From contig NZ_JBJDSB010000005.1 of assembly GCF_044987625.1 (NCBI RefSeq), forward strand, positions 62,001 through 126,000: a stretch of 64,000 nucleotides of DNA, given 5' to 3'. The notes under the pieces were generated by a model, which saw only the letters and a program-made list of their open reading frames with translations, did not search any database and was not told the origin of the DNA. The stretch's first letter is position 1. Each line of letters opens with the position of its first letter. Source of the stretch: Desulfobaculum sp044987625. GTDB taxonomy: Bacteria > Desulfobacterota > Desulfovibrionia > Desulfovibrionales > Desulfovibrionaceae. Positions 50,447 to 59,373 of the stretch are shown one piece after another. The position numbers and the translations under genes are program-made.

Positions 50447-51634
50447 CTACTCTGCGCCAGCGCTCACGCGCATGGTGAGAAAAGGCGTAAAGTCTGCATG
50501 GAGCATGGCGTCCAGCTCCGAGCGGTCCGTCATGGGCACCCGCACGTGCAGAAAGGCAAACAGCGGGTACTCCAGCCAGTTGATGGGGCGCAGTTCCAGC
50601 GGCTCGGTAAAGCGGCTGGCAAAGCCCTCGTAGTCCACATCCTGCACGTCCGCGCCCTTGATGCCCGGAGGCAGGTCGCCAATGATGTTGGCCCAGATAT
50701 ACCCATCGCGCTCAGCGATAAGGGCGTCCCAGTCCGGGCGCTTGTTGTTCAGATAATAATCATACACGTCGATATCCCACGCGTGGGCGGCGATGTCCGT
50801 CACGCACCAGCCCGCAAAACGCATAGGATTGACCTCAATGGGCACAATGGAGCCGTCCGCACGCACGCGCAGCTCGGCATGCATGGGGAAGTTTTTCAGC
50901 TCCGCCAGCTCGCCGAGGCGCTGCGCCCACGCCGTAAACATGGGCAAACGCTCCCGCATAATGGCCGAGGACGTCACATACAGCCTGTCGCTGACGTCCT
51001 TGCCCGACGAAAACTCGTGGTGCAGGATGTTCAGGATAACGGGCTCGCCCGCGTCGTCAAAGTAGACGTCCACGGCAAATTCCTCGCCGTCGATGACTTC
51101 CTCAATGATGAAGGCATCAATGTTCAGAACCTGCCGGGGGTAGATGGTCTGAATCTCGTCCACCTCAGCGCGGATGGCGCTGACGGCCTCGCGCCACTCC
51201 TCTGCGGTGGCGGCAAGGTGCACGCCAAGGCTATAGAACCCAACACTGGGCTTAACCACCACAGGCAACGGCAGGTCCGCCGGGTCCACGGCGTCCAACT
51301 CCGCAAAGGGCACCTTGCGGTAGAAAAAGTCCGGATTTTCGGTGCGCAGCAGGTCGCGGCATCTTGCCTTGTCCTTAAAGATGTCTATGGTCTCCGGCAG
51401 GGACGTAAAGGCAAGGTTTTCGCCAATCCAATCAATGGCGTTTTCGGAATTGCAATAAACGCGGGTGATGGCCCCTTCCTTCACCTGCTGGACAAGGTCC
51501 GCCGCATCAGTGGTGGCAATGCCGGAGCCGACCAGCATCTGCCGCGCCCGCTCCGTATCGCACACGGGCAGAGCATTCTGGCGGATAGAGTCCTTCAGAA
51601 ACTGCGAAACATATGGTTTATCAAGAAGTATCAT
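50447..51634 (-). CDS. ATP-grasp-domain protein of unknown substrate
   Basis: 395 residues. The ATP-grasp fold is supported by FKDKARCRDLLR, the Lys-containing LPVVVKPSVGFYSLGVHLA near residue 125, EEVIDGEEFAVDVYF, and ELRVRADGSIVPIEVNPMR, which carries the metal-binding Glu and Asn. Known: family members join a carboxylate to an amine or thiol with ATP. Substrate and pathway are unknown; neighbours (M18 peptidase, zinc ribbon) do not help. The start has AAGG upstream. Divergent from the FmdB-like gene, with a palindrome in between. Confidence 0.85.
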   Translation of the reverse strand: MILLDKPYVSQFLKDSIRQNALPVCDTERARQMLVGSGIATTDAADLVQQVKEGAITRVYCNSENAIDWIGENLAFTSLPETIDIFKDKARCRDLLRTENPDFFYRKVPFAELDAVDPADLPLPVVVKPSVGFYSLGVHLAATAEEWREAVSAIRAEVDEIQTIYPRQVLNIDAFIIEEVIDGEEFAVDVYFDDAGEPVILNILHHEFSSGKDVSDRLYVTSSAIMRERLPMFTAWAQRLGELAELKNFPMHAELRVRADGSIVPIEVNPMRFAGWCVTDIAAHAWDIDVYDYYLNNKRPDWDALIAERDGYIWANIIGDLPPGIKGADVQDVDYEGFASRFTEPLELRPINWLEYPLFAFLHVRVPMTDRSELDAMLHADFTPFLTMRVSAGAE

Positions 51635-51704
51635 AATCAGTACCTTACCTTCCCTTCTGCGTGTATGGTCCCGCCGCCCTTGGCGGACGGTGGTAAATCC
51701 ATCC

Positions 51705-51732
51705 TTGACTTCACCCGGGGGTGAAGTATTAC
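51705..51732 (+). promoter_or_regulatory. Promoter with an 18-bp palindrome in its spacer (candidate operator)
   Basis: TTGACT (51705-51710), 16-base spacer, TATTAC (51727-51732). CTTCACCCGGGGGTGAAG at 51709-51726 is an 18-bp inverted repeat with one central mismatch and fills the spacer, so a protein bound there would block transcription of the FmdB-like gene. Confidence 0.6.
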
Positions 51733-51755
51733 ATCCCTCGAACAGGAGTTGAACG

Positions 51756-52040
51756 ATGCCTCTTTATGAATTTGAATGCGAAAAATGCGGTGCGCAGTTT
51801 GAGGATTTGGTGGCGTCCGACGCGGCCGCGCCCCCCTGCCCTGAATGTTCCAGCGGAGCGACACGGAAACTGCTCTCAGCCACCTCACTTCACATCGAAG
51901 CGGCCAGCCCCCTCGACAGAAAACCCGACGCCAAGGTGCAGCACAATGTGCAAAAAGCCATGAAGCGTCGCGCTGTCGCCGCGGCCGCATGCCCCGGCAA
52001 AGCCAGTGGCGGATGCAGCGGGTGCAGTAGCGCAAGCTAA
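51756..52040 (+). CDS. FmdB-family zinc-ribbon protein
   Basis: 94 residues. MPLYEFECEKCGAQFEDL is the family start; the zinc site is CEKC with CPEC at about 8-11 and 28-31. The tail is Ala/Lys-rich and ends with CSGCSS, giving extra Cys residues. Known: FmdB-like ribbons are regulators or small structural proteins; most are uncharacterised. The start has AGGAGTTGAAC upstream. Confidence 0.88.
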   Translation: MPLYEFECEKCGAQFEDLVASDAAAPPCPECSSGATRKLLSATSLHIEAASPLDRKPDAKVQHNVQKAMKRRAVAAAACPGKASGGCSGCSSAS

Positions 52041-52085
52041 CCGCACTCCCGTCCATACCTCCCGCGCGCATCCCGCGCCGGAGTG

Positions 52086-52128
52086 AAAACGTCAGAACCT
52101 TCGTCCTTGGACGGGTTCTGGCGTTTTT
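52086..52128. terminator. Long bidirectional terminator hairpin
   Basis: AAAACGTCAGAACC (52086-52099) pairs with GGTTCTGGCGTTTT (52114-52127, G-U), with an inner CGTCC/GGACG stem, then TTTTT. It separates the convergent FmdB-like and radical SAM genes. Confidence 0.95.
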
Positions 52129-52146
52129 CATTTTCCGCCACAGGGC

Positions 52147-53841
52147 CTACTTGCCGTCACCGTGGTGCAGCCACGTCCCCATGCCGCAGGCATTGCACCG
52201 TTCACATTCCACCTTGCCACAGAGCGCCGTTCCTTTCACGGTTTTGTAGCGCTCCCACTCGCGGTACAGGTATTCCCTGTCCACGCCAATGTCCACACAC
52301 TCCCACGGCAGGGGTTCATCCTTGCCGCGCTCGCGGTCAAGGTAGGCGCTCATGTCGCCGTCCCACTGCCTCAGCGCCTTGCGCCAGTTCATGCCCGGAC
52401 GGGCGGCAATCTCAATGAGGTCAAAAATTTTCTCGTCCCCGCGCGCCAAAAGCCCCTGTAGCCGCGCCGGTGCGGGCTTGTCCACGCGTACCTGAAAGCC
52501 CTTCACAGGCTTCACCACCTTCTTGAGGCGCTTCATCACGTCATTGAGGTGCGCCTCACCCGCCATGGGCGCCCACTGAAACGGGGTCCACGGCTTAGGC
52601 ACAAGGCTGCTGACACCGAGGGTCACGTGACCAACACCGGTCTTCTTCTTGCCGCGCCCGGCGTCGATGGCCTCGCGAATGCGCTGAAGGAATTCACCAA
52701 GCTCGCGGTAGTCCTCTTCCGTCTCATCCGGCCAGCCCGCAATGATGTACAGCTTCAGGTGATTAAACTGCAGCCGGCTGATGCGCGACACCGCCTCGAG
52801 GAACTTTTCCTCGTCCAGGCGCTTGTTGATGGCCTCGCGGATGCGGTGACTGGCGCCCTCCAGCGCAAGGGTCACGCTGCGGGTGCCGGTACGGCGCAAA
52901 AAGGTCAGGAAGTCGTCGGTCAAACCGTCATAGCGTAGCGAGGCAAGGGAAAATTTCGTCCCGCGCTCATGGAGCCATGTCAGGAAGGGATGCAGGTCCG
53001 GCCAGTCCGTGAGCGCCGTGCCCACAAGGCCAACCTTGCCGGGGTTCACGCGTTCGACAATGTCCTTGAGAACTTCAACGCGTGCATGACGGGGCGGCCG
53101 GTAGATGTAGCCAGCGGCGCAAAAGCGGCACCCGTAGGGGCAGCCCCGGTTCACTTCCAGCAGGAACATGTCGCGGAATTCGGATTCTTGCGTCACAAAG
53201 CAGGAATGCCCCGGATGCGAAAGCTCATTGCCGTGCCCGGCAAGGACGCGCCGGGTAGGCGCTGTGGCGAGGGCCGGAATGTAGACGCCATCGCGCCCGG
53301 CAACGGCGCGCAGATAGTCCATGGTGCTTGCGCCGTCAAAGGCGTAGGACGCGCACTCGGCCAGCAGGTCCGCAAAGCCCGCCTCGGCCTCGCCAACCCA
53401 AAACAGGTCCACCGCCGGGGCCACGGGCGCAGGATTCATAAAGGATAACGGCCCGCCAGCAGTAATCAGCGGCCACGCCCCGTCACGGTCCTCACTTCGC
53501 AGGGGAATGCCCGCCCGGTCCAACATCTGGGCCATGGCGCGGTACTCTTCCTCAAAGTTGAGGCTAAAGGAAATGACAGGAAAGTCCGACAACGGCCGCC
53601 CGGAGTCATACGCCCGAGGCTCCTCATCTCCCCCCTCCCAGAAGAACCGCTCCGCAATAATGCCGGGGCACTCCTCCAGCAGCTTCCACACCACCTGCCA
53701 CCCAAGGGTAGACAATCCAAGGCGCGCGGAACCGGGAAACACCAAAGCCACAGGAAGCCGCCCCCCCCACTCGGGAACAGACGGCCTGTCCAAACCATAA
53801 AACACGCCGGACTCCGGCGGATACAACGTCGCTTCGCTCAT
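52147..53841 (-). CDS. Radical SAM protein, TIGR03960-like N-terminal type
   Basis: 564 residues. An N-terminal region (about 1-210) with B12-binding-like layout (ALVFPGSARLGLSTLGWQVV, VISFSLNFEEEYRA) precedes the radical SAM domain, whose [4Fe-4S] site is CPYGCRFC near residues 234-241 after EVNRGC. The C-terminus has a further Cys group (CERCNACGMG). Known: related proteins are of unknown function, and some are fused to or paired with a TIGR03936 (DUF2344) protein, absent here. The ATG at 53841 has no ribosome binding site but sits 6 bases after TATATAAC, so the mRNA may be leaderless. Confidence 0.87.
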   Translation of the reverse strand: MSEATLYPPESGVFYGLDRPSVPEWGGRLPVALVFPGSARLGLSTLGWQVVWKLLEECPGIIAERFFWEGGDEEPRAYDSGRPLSDFPVISFSLNFEEEYRAMAQMLDRAGIPLRSEDRDGAWPLITAGGPLSFMNPAPVAPAVDLFWVGEAEAGFADLLAECASYAFDGASTMDYLRAVAGRDGVYIPALATAPTRRVLAGHGNELSHPGHSCFVTQESEFRDMFLLEVNRGCPYGCRFCAAGYIYRPPRHARVEVLKDIVERVNPGKVGLVGTALTDWPDLHPFLTWLHERGTKFSLASLRYDGLTDDFLTFLRRTGTRSVTLALEGASHRIREAINKRLDEEKFLEAVSRISRLQFNHLKLYIIAGWPDETEEDYRELGEFLQRIREAIDAGRGKKKTGVGHVTLGVSSLVPKPWTPFQWAPMAGEAHLNDVMKRLKKVVKPVKGFQVRVDKPAPARLQGLLARGDEKIFDLIEIAARPGMNWRKALRQWDGDMSAYLDRERGKDEPLPWECVDIGVDREYLYREWERYKTVKGTALCGKVECERCNACGMGTWLHHGDGK

Positions 53842-53847
53842 GCGGCG

Positions 53848-53875
53848 GTTATATACACATTGCCGCGAAAGGCAA
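53848..53875 (-). promoter_or_regulatory. Promoter placing the transcript start at the radical SAM ATG
   Basis: On the minus strand: TTGCCT (53875-53870), 16-base spacer, TATAAC (53853-53848) inside TATATAAC, then 6 bases to the ATG at 53841. The same 8-mer at the same distance precedes the gene at 3557. Confidence 0.5.
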
Positions 53876-53911
53876 ATTCTGGGGAGGAAGTGCGGGAGGG
53901 TGCTTGTAAAT

Positions 53912-53948
53912 AAAAATCCCCCTCGCAGCTTTCGCTGCAAAGGGGGAT
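53912..53948 (-). terminator. Terminator after the GT4 gene
   Basis: Minus-strand ATCCCCC...GCAGC pairs with GCTGC...GGGGGAT (53934-53948 with 53916-53929) around GAAA, followed by TTTTTA. Confidence 0.88.
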
Positions 53949-53991
53949 ACATCGTCTTCTTCCGCGCGGCACTTCAAGGGCGTTTCAATAC

Positions 53992-55098
53992 TCAGCGACC
54001 TTCAAGAACCTCTTCATAAATTTCAAGAAGCCGCCGCGCATGATTCTGGATGCTCAACTCTTCTGCAACAGCCTTTGCCTCACTGCTCATCGCTTCCCAA
54101 CGCGAACGGTCTGACAAAATGGACATTGCATGCTGCGCAACTTCTTGTGGCTCAAGGCCACACACAACGGCCGCATCGCGCGCTACTTCCTGAAGCGGAA
54201 CAAAGGGACTAATCAGCGCAGGAATTCCGTAGTGGAAGGCCTCCAGCGGAGCAATGCCAAAGCCCTCATAATCAGAGGGCATAACAAACAGGCTTTGCCG
54301 TTTGCCCACGGCTTTCAAAATTCCAGCGACATCAGGCCGGAATCCCGCGAGGTGACAGCTTTCAGCCACTCCAAGTGATTCCGCCAATTCCTCAAGACTC
54401 TGCCGGCGTGGTCCTTCACCAAGAATAAGCAGTTCAGCGTCCGGGATGGATGCCTTCACCTCTGCGAAAGCCTTGATAAGCACATCCATATTCTTCTGCT
54501 TCACCAAACGGCACACAGAAAGAAGCACTGGTCCGTCCCCGTGGAGTACACCAAAAAGGTCAACTTCCGGAAAGGCATCCAGGCGCTCAAGGCTGATGGC
54601 ATTGTACAAGGCCCGGCTTGGCCTGCGCGCCATATTAAACGGCGTAATAGCCTGATCAACAACGGCTTGAGCAACACCAATATACATATCCGTCGCAAAG
54701 GAAAGCAGTCTGTTGGCAAGGCGGCGAGTAAAATGAGGTTCTATCTTAATATTTCGCAAATGGGTTACCACAGGCTTACCAAGGCCAATGGAGGCCAATC
54801 GGCCATGATAGTCCGCAGAAAAATGAGCCGTATGGATAATGTCCGGATCAATTTCCTTCAGCAAGGCTCGTAGCTTTCTGGTGGTATCGAAGCGCGTAGT
54901 CTTCAGCACTTTTGTACTGTTCCCAACGTGATGAGGAGTAATACCCGCCTTAAGGTACTCTTCCTCAAAAATGCCCGTTCCGGAAATATTGATTACAACG
55001 GGCTCATGCCCACGGCTGGTCAATTCCTTGTGCAGCGTCAAGAGCCATGTCTCAACTCCACCAAAGGGAAGTCCACCAACAATATATGCTATTTTCAT
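53992..55098 (-). CDS. Glycosyltransferase family 4 protein
   Basis: 368 residues. GGLPFGGVETWLLTLH near residue 8, then the C-terminal donor domain with SVCRLVKQKNMDVLIKAF, LILGEGPRR and the E-x7-E motif PSDYEGFGIAPLEAFHYGIP. The ATG at 55098 has GAGAAAG upstream. Base composition is clearly lower in GC than the neighbouring genes (roughly half GC in long stretches), which suggests transfer into this site. Likely part of lipopolysaccharide or capsule synthesis; the sugar is unknown. Confidence 0.88.
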   Translation of the reverse strand: MKIAYIVGGLPFGGVETWLLTLHKELTSRGHEPVVINISGTGIFEEEYLKAGITPHHVGNSTKVLKTTRFDTTRKLRALLKEIDPDIIHTAHFSADYHGRLASIGLGKPVVTHLRNIKIEPHFTRRLANRLLSFATDMYIGVAQAVVDQAITPFNMARRPSRALYNAISLERLDAFPEVDLFGVLHGDGPVLLSVCRLVKQKNMDVLIKAFAEVKASIPDAELLILGEGPRRQSLEELAESLGVAESCHLAGFRPDVAGILKAVGKRQSLFVMPSDYEGFGIAPLEAFHYGIPALISPFVPLQEVARDAAVVCGLEPQEVAQHAMSILSDRSRWEAMSSEAKAVAEELSIQNHARRLLEIYEEVLEGR

Positions 55099-55165
55099 TG
55101 CTTTCTCATATTCATAGTGCACAGCAGTAAACGCCAAGCGCTCCTGCCACAAGGACTCCCCGCCC

Positions 55166-56563
55166 CTAATTCACCACCACATCCCCAGCGTCCTCTGCTG
55201 CGGCGTGGAGGGTGTCGAGGCTGTCGAGTTTGGCGGCGAGGGGGGTGATGGTTTCTTGGAATTGGGCCATCAGCGCCTCCGAGACCGGGTTTGCCGGTGG
55301 GGATTTGACGTGGCGCGGGTTGACGTAGGCGCCGTTTTTCTTGATGCGGAAATCAAGGTGCGGCCCTGTGGCGTAGCCGGTGGCGCCAACGTAGCCGATG
55401 ACCTGCCCCTGCTTCACGCGGGAGCCACGGCGGGTGCCTTTGGCGTAGCGGCTCATGTGCATATACACGGACTCGTACACGCTGTTGTGACGAATCTTGA
55501 TGTAATTGCCCGCGCCCTTGCCACGGGCACGCTTGATGATGACGCCATCGCCAATGGCCTTGATGGGCGTGCCGCGCGGGGCGGCGTAGTCGATGCCCTG
55601 GTGTGGGCGGCGAATCTTGAGGATGGGGTGCAGGCGGCTCATGGAATAGCCCGACGAGATACGCGTAAAGGACAGTGGCGCCTTGAGAAAGGCCTTGCGC
55701 AGGGACTTGCCCGTTTCGTCGTAATAGTGCTCGACACCGTTTTTGTCCGCAAACAGGTACCCACGGAATCTGTCGCCGCGGTTGACGAACTCGGCGGCCT
55801 CAATGCGGCCATAGCCCGTAAACTCGCCCTCGCGGTAGCGCTTTTCCACGATGGCGCGGAAGGAGTCGCCCTCGCGGATGTCGCGGATGAAGTCCACGTC
55901 CCACGCAAAGATATCGGCAAGGCGCACCGCTAGGGCGGGATGTTCGCCAGCGTTTTGCACCGCGCCGTACAGCGAGGATTCAATGGCGCCGTCCACCACG
56001 CAGGTTTTCACATCGTAGGGGATGTCCTCCACGCGGACGTCAAACCCATCGTCGGTGCGGTCGATAACGAGCTTTTCCTCGTTGTCGATTTCGTATTCAA
56101 AGCGCCTGAGCGCCTTGTCTTCGGTGGTGATGGCGTACGGACGCCCTACGCGCATGCGGGACAGGGGGAAGGCCTTGTCGCACAGGGCGGAGAGATTGTG
56201 GATATCGAGCGGGGAGAGCCAATCCCCGAGGAGCGCCGTCGCGGTCTGGCCGCTTTTGACGGTGGCCTTGATAACCTCGCACACCGGCGCCGGGTCGGGA
56301 GCGGGCGCGTCCGCCACGGGCGGGGGAGTGGCGGCATCATGTTTGGCGGAGCATCCACCTGCGGTGGTTTCCGCGGTTTCGGTGCTGCCGTCAGTGTGCG
56401 CCGTTTGCGCCGCACGTTCGGGGGAACCGCCGCTTTGCGGGGAAAGGGCTACGGTCACCAGCACAAAGCAGGCGGCCACAGCAAGGAAGGCGGCGGCGAA
56501 GATACGCTTTTTCCGAACGCGCGTCGGATCGGCAAAGATGTTCTTGCGAGGTTTCCGTCTCAA
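55166..56563 (-). CDS. M23-family peptidoglycan metallopeptidase with membrane anchor, TTG start
   Basis: 465 residues. It begins at TTG 56563 with GGAG 11 bases upstream; no ATG lies near the natural start. Residues 20-41 form a membrane helix, followed by a Pro/Ala/Thr-rich periplasmic linker with one Cys (about 45-90) and a long middle region. The C-terminal catalytic domain has RPHQGIDYAAPRGTPI (zinc His and Asp) near residue 327 and GPHLDFRI near 410 (HxH is HLD here). Known: lytic endopeptidases or, when residues are lost, amidase activators. Because the second motif is His-Leu-Asp, full activity needs checking. It follows ftsZ on the same strand. Confidence 0.86.
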   Translation of the reverse strand: MRRKPRKNIFADPTRVRKKRIFAAAFLAVAACFVLVTVALSPQSGGSPERAAQTAHTDGSTETAETTAGGCSAKHDAATPPPVADAPAPDPAPVCEVIKATVKSGQTATALLGDWLSPLDIHNLSALCDKAFPLSRMRVGRPYAITTEDKALRRFEYEIDNEEKLVIDRTDDGFDVRVEDIPYDVKTCVVDGAIESSLYGAVQNAGEHPALAVRLADIFAWDVDFIRDIREGDSFRAIVEKRYREGEFTGYGRIEAAEFVNRGDRFRGYLFADKNGVEHYYDETGKSLRKAFLKAPLSFTRISSGYSMSRLHPILKIRRPHQGIDYAAPRGTPIKAIGDGVIIKRARGKGAGNYIKIRHNSVYESVYMHMSRYAKGTRRGSRVKQGQVIGYVGATGYATGPHLDFRIKKNGAYVNPRHVKSPPANPVSEALMAQFQETITPLAAKLDSLDTLHAAAEDAGDVVVN

Positions 56564-56600
56564 ATCCGTTCAATCTCCATATGACGCAGAATGCCCCCGT

Positions 56601-56618
56601 CCCCCGCCGCAGCGGGGG
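56601..56618. other. GC hairpin in the ftsZ-M23 gap
   Basis: CCCCCGC (56601-56607) pairs with GCGGGGG (56612-56618). There is no T run. A second imperfect hairpin lies at about 56623-56684. These may limit read-through from the dcw operon. Confidence 0.4.
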
Positions 56619-56698
56619 TGTGAAGCCCGGAGGCCGGAAAACACTGCGGGGAATACACACAGCTTCCGGGCCTCACCGGGGAGGATACCCATAGTTGC

Positions 56699-58039
56699 TT
56701 AGTCGGCCTGAGCCCTCAGGAATGCGGGAGTTTCGAAGTCATCTTCGTCAAAGACGAAATCCTCCGTTCCCTGCGATCCCACCTGCGGGTTGGTGCCAGC
56801 GCCCTGCCCCCGCTTGCCACGGCGGAGGTACGTCGGCGTCTGGAGGTCCGGGTCGTTCTTGGCAAACTGTTCCGCGCGGCGGAGCCTGTCCTCGCGGGAC
56901 AGGGTCTTGGGCGTGGTCATGTTCTGCTGCTGGGGCTGGGCCGGCTGGGGCGCGCTCTGCCCGTGGTGGGCGCCTGCCGCGCCGCTCCCACCGCTGCCGG
57001 TGCGCATGCTCTTGGCCGAACCGCCCTGCATGCCCTTGAGCATGGACAGCGCGTCGCCGTTGCCGGAAACAGGCACCTGCTGCTTGGTCTCGATGCCCGT
57101 GGCAATGACGGTGATGCGCATCTCGTCGCTGGCTTCCTGCTCGAAGACGGTACCGAAGTAAATGCGGGCGTCCTCGTGCGCGGCCTCGGAGATGGTGCTT
57201 GCGGCCTCGGCCACTTCGTCAATGGCAAGGTCCGGTCCGCAGGTGATGTTCATCAGCACGCCGCGGGCGCCGTCGATGGAGACGTCCTCAAGCAGCGGGC
57301 TGGTGATGGCCTTCATGGCGGCCTCGCGGGCGCGGGACTCGCCGCGCGCAATGCCGGTACCCATCATGGCAAGGCCGGACTCGGCCATGACGGCCTTCAC
57401 GTCGGCAAAGTCCAGGTTGATGAGGCCGGGCACCATGATGAGATCGGAAATACCCTTCACGGCGTAGTAGAGCACCTCGTCAGCCTTCTTGAGCATGTCG
57501 AGGAAGGTGGCCTTCTTGGACGCCAGCGACAGCAGCCTGTCGTTGGGGATGGTGATGAGGCTGTCCACGTTGTCCGAGAGGTTCTTAATCCCCCGTTCGG
57601 CGCTTTCCAGACGGCGCTTGCCCTCGAAGTAGAAGGGCTTGGTCACCACGCCCACGGTCAGGGCGCCCATTTCCTTGGCCACCTCGGCAATGACGGGAGC
57701 GGCACCAGTACCGGTGCCGCCGCCCATACCGGCGGTGACGAAGACCATGTCCGCGCCCATGAGGCTCTCGCGAATCTGGTCGATGCTCTCTGTGGCGGCT
57801 TCGCGGCCCACTTCGGGGTCCGCACCTGCGCCAAGGCCCTTGGTCAGCTTTTCGCCGAGTTGAATCTTGAACTCGGCGCGGGACTTGTTCAGGGCCTGAA
57901 CGTCCGTGTTTGCGGCAATGAAGGTGACGCCCTTCAAGGCCGAATTGATCATGTTGTTGACAGCGTTACCGCCGCCGCCACCCGCGCCGACGACTTTTAT
58001 TTTCGCCGCGCTTTCGTTTTCAAGTTCCAAATAATCCAT
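56699..58039 (-). CDS. ftsZ: Cell division protein FtsZ
   Basis: 446 residues. Tubulin-like GTPase with the signature GGGTGTG at residues 106-112 and the N-terminal VVGAGGGGGNAVNNMI. A glycine-, Gln- and Pro-rich linker (about 325-400) precedes the conserved tail (DDFETPAFLRAQ) that binds FtsA. Known: polymerises into the Z ring. It is the last dcw gene before the M23 peptidase gene. Confidence 0.98.
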   Translation of the reverse strand: MDYLELENESAAKIKVVGAGGGGGNAVNNMINSALKGVTFIAANTDVQALNKSRAEFKIQLGEKLTKGLGAGADPEVGREAATESIDQIRESLMGADMVFVTAGMGGGTGTGAAPVIAEVAKEMGALTVGVVTKPFYFEGKRRLESAERGIKNLSDNVDSLITIPNDRLLSLASKKATFLDMLKKADEVLYYAVKGISDLIMVPGLINLDFADVKAVMAESGLAMMGTGIARGESRAREAAMKAITSPLLEDVSIDGARGVLMNITCGPDLAIDEVAEAASTISEAAHEDARIYFGTVFEQEASDEMRITVIATGIETKQQVPVSGNGDALSMLKGMQGGSAKSMRTGSGGSGAAGAHHGQSAPQPAQPQQQNMTTPKTLSREDRLRRAEQFAKNDPDLQTPTYLRRGKRGQGAGTNPQVGSQGTEDFVFDEDDFETPAFLRAQAD

Positions 58040-58102
58040 GCGTATCCTCCTTCCTTCCCCAAGGGTGAACCCGCCTTTGGCATGACGGGCGCAAATTCCC
58101 CG

Positions 58103-59329
58103 CTATTTCACATCTATGAACCATTTCCGCATCTTCCCCAAGATGCGGTTGAACATCCCTTCATCCCGCATGCTGAAGTTCTGCCCCGTGCCTTCCTTTT
58201 CGGCTCCGTACTGGAGCAGGCCGGCTGCGGTGGCGTACATGGGGCTGTTGACCACATCGCGCAGGCCGCCGATTTCACGGGGGTAGCCGATGCGTGTGGG
58301 CATGTTGAATATCTGCTCGCCCAGTTCCTGAACGCCTTCGATGAGGGCTGTGCCGCCCGTAAGGACGACGCCAGCGCCAAGCTTGTCCTTGAAGCCGGAG
58401 CGGGCCAGTTCCTGCTCCACGAGGGCGAGGATTTCCTCCACGCGCGGCTCGCAGATGTCGGCCAGCACCTGCCGCGATAGGCGGCGCGGTTCGCGGTCGC
58501 CAACGCTTGGCACTTCGATGAACTCATCGCCGGGCACCAGTTCGGCCAGCGCGCAGCCGTAGCGGATTTTAATCTGTTCCGCTGCGGCCATGGGGGTACG
58601 CAGGCCAAAGGCAATATCATTGGTCAGGTTCGCCCCGCCAAGGGCAAGAACCGACGTGTGTTTAATGGAATCCTCGGAGATGATGGCCACATCCGTGGTC
58701 CCTCCGCCAATATCCACAAGGGCGACGCCAATCTCGCGCTCCTCTTCGGTGAGCACGGACTTGGACGACGCCAAAGCTTCCAGCACGATGTCCGCCACAT
58801 CCAGCCCCGACCGATGGCAGGAGCGCACGATGTTCTGGGCGGATGTTGCCGCGCCGGTGACGATGTGCACCTTCACTTCCAGCCGCACACCAGCCATACC
58901 CAGCGGGTCGTGAATGCCGCGCTGGTCATCCACGATGTATTGTTGCGGCAGGATATGCAGCACTTCGCGGTCAAGGGGGATGGCAACGGCCTTGGCTGCG
59001 TCGATGACGCGTTCGACATCGCGCTGGGCGACTTCGCCTCCCTTGACGGCGATGACGCCGTGGCTGTTGAAGCCCTTGATGTGACTTCCCGCGATGCCCG
59101 CATACACCGAGCGGATGTCGCATCCAGCCATCAGTTCGGCCTCTTCAAGGGCCTTTTTGATGGACTGGACGGTCTGCTCGATGTTCACGACGACACCCTT
59201 GCGCAGTCCATGGGACGGGCTGGTGCCGATACCAACGACATCGACACCATCGGGGGTCAGCTCGCCGACCACCGCGCAAATCTTGGTGGTGCCGACATCC
59301 AGACCGACTATGAGTTCTGACTTGGCCAT
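58103..59329 (-). CDS. ftsA: Cell division protein FtsA
   Basis: 408 residues, actin-like. VGLDVGTTKICAVVGEL near residue 8, DIGGGTTDVAIISE near residue 205 and VVLTGGTALIEGV near residue 335 are the ATP-fold motifs. The C-terminal helix (RILGKMRKWFIDV) is the membrane anchor. Known: it tethers FtsZ filaments to the membrane. It lies 63 bp upstream of ftsZ on the same strand. Confidence 0.97.
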   Translation of the reverse strand: MAKSELIVGLDVGTTKICAVVGELTPDGVDVVGIGTSPSHGLRKGVVVNIEQTVQSIKKALEEAELMAGCDIRSVYAGIAGSHIKGFNSHGVIAVKGGEVAQRDVERVIDAAKAVAIPLDREVLHILPQQYIVDDQRGIHDPLGMAGVRLEVKVHIVTGAATSAQNIVRSCHRSGLDVADIVLEALASSKSVLTEEEREIGVALVDIGGGTTDVAIISEDSIKHTSVLALGGANLTNDIAFGLRTPMAAAEQIKIRYGCALAELVPGDEFIEVPSVGDREPRRLSRQVLADICEPRVEEILALVEQELARSGFKDKLGAGVVLTGGTALIEGVQELGEQIFNMPTRIGYPREIGGLRDVVNSPMYATAAGLLQYGAEKEGTGQNFSMRDEGMFNRILGKMRKWFIDVK

Positions 59330-59373
59330 GCCGTTCTCCTTCCGTATGTCTCCCGCACATGGCGGGACAGGCT

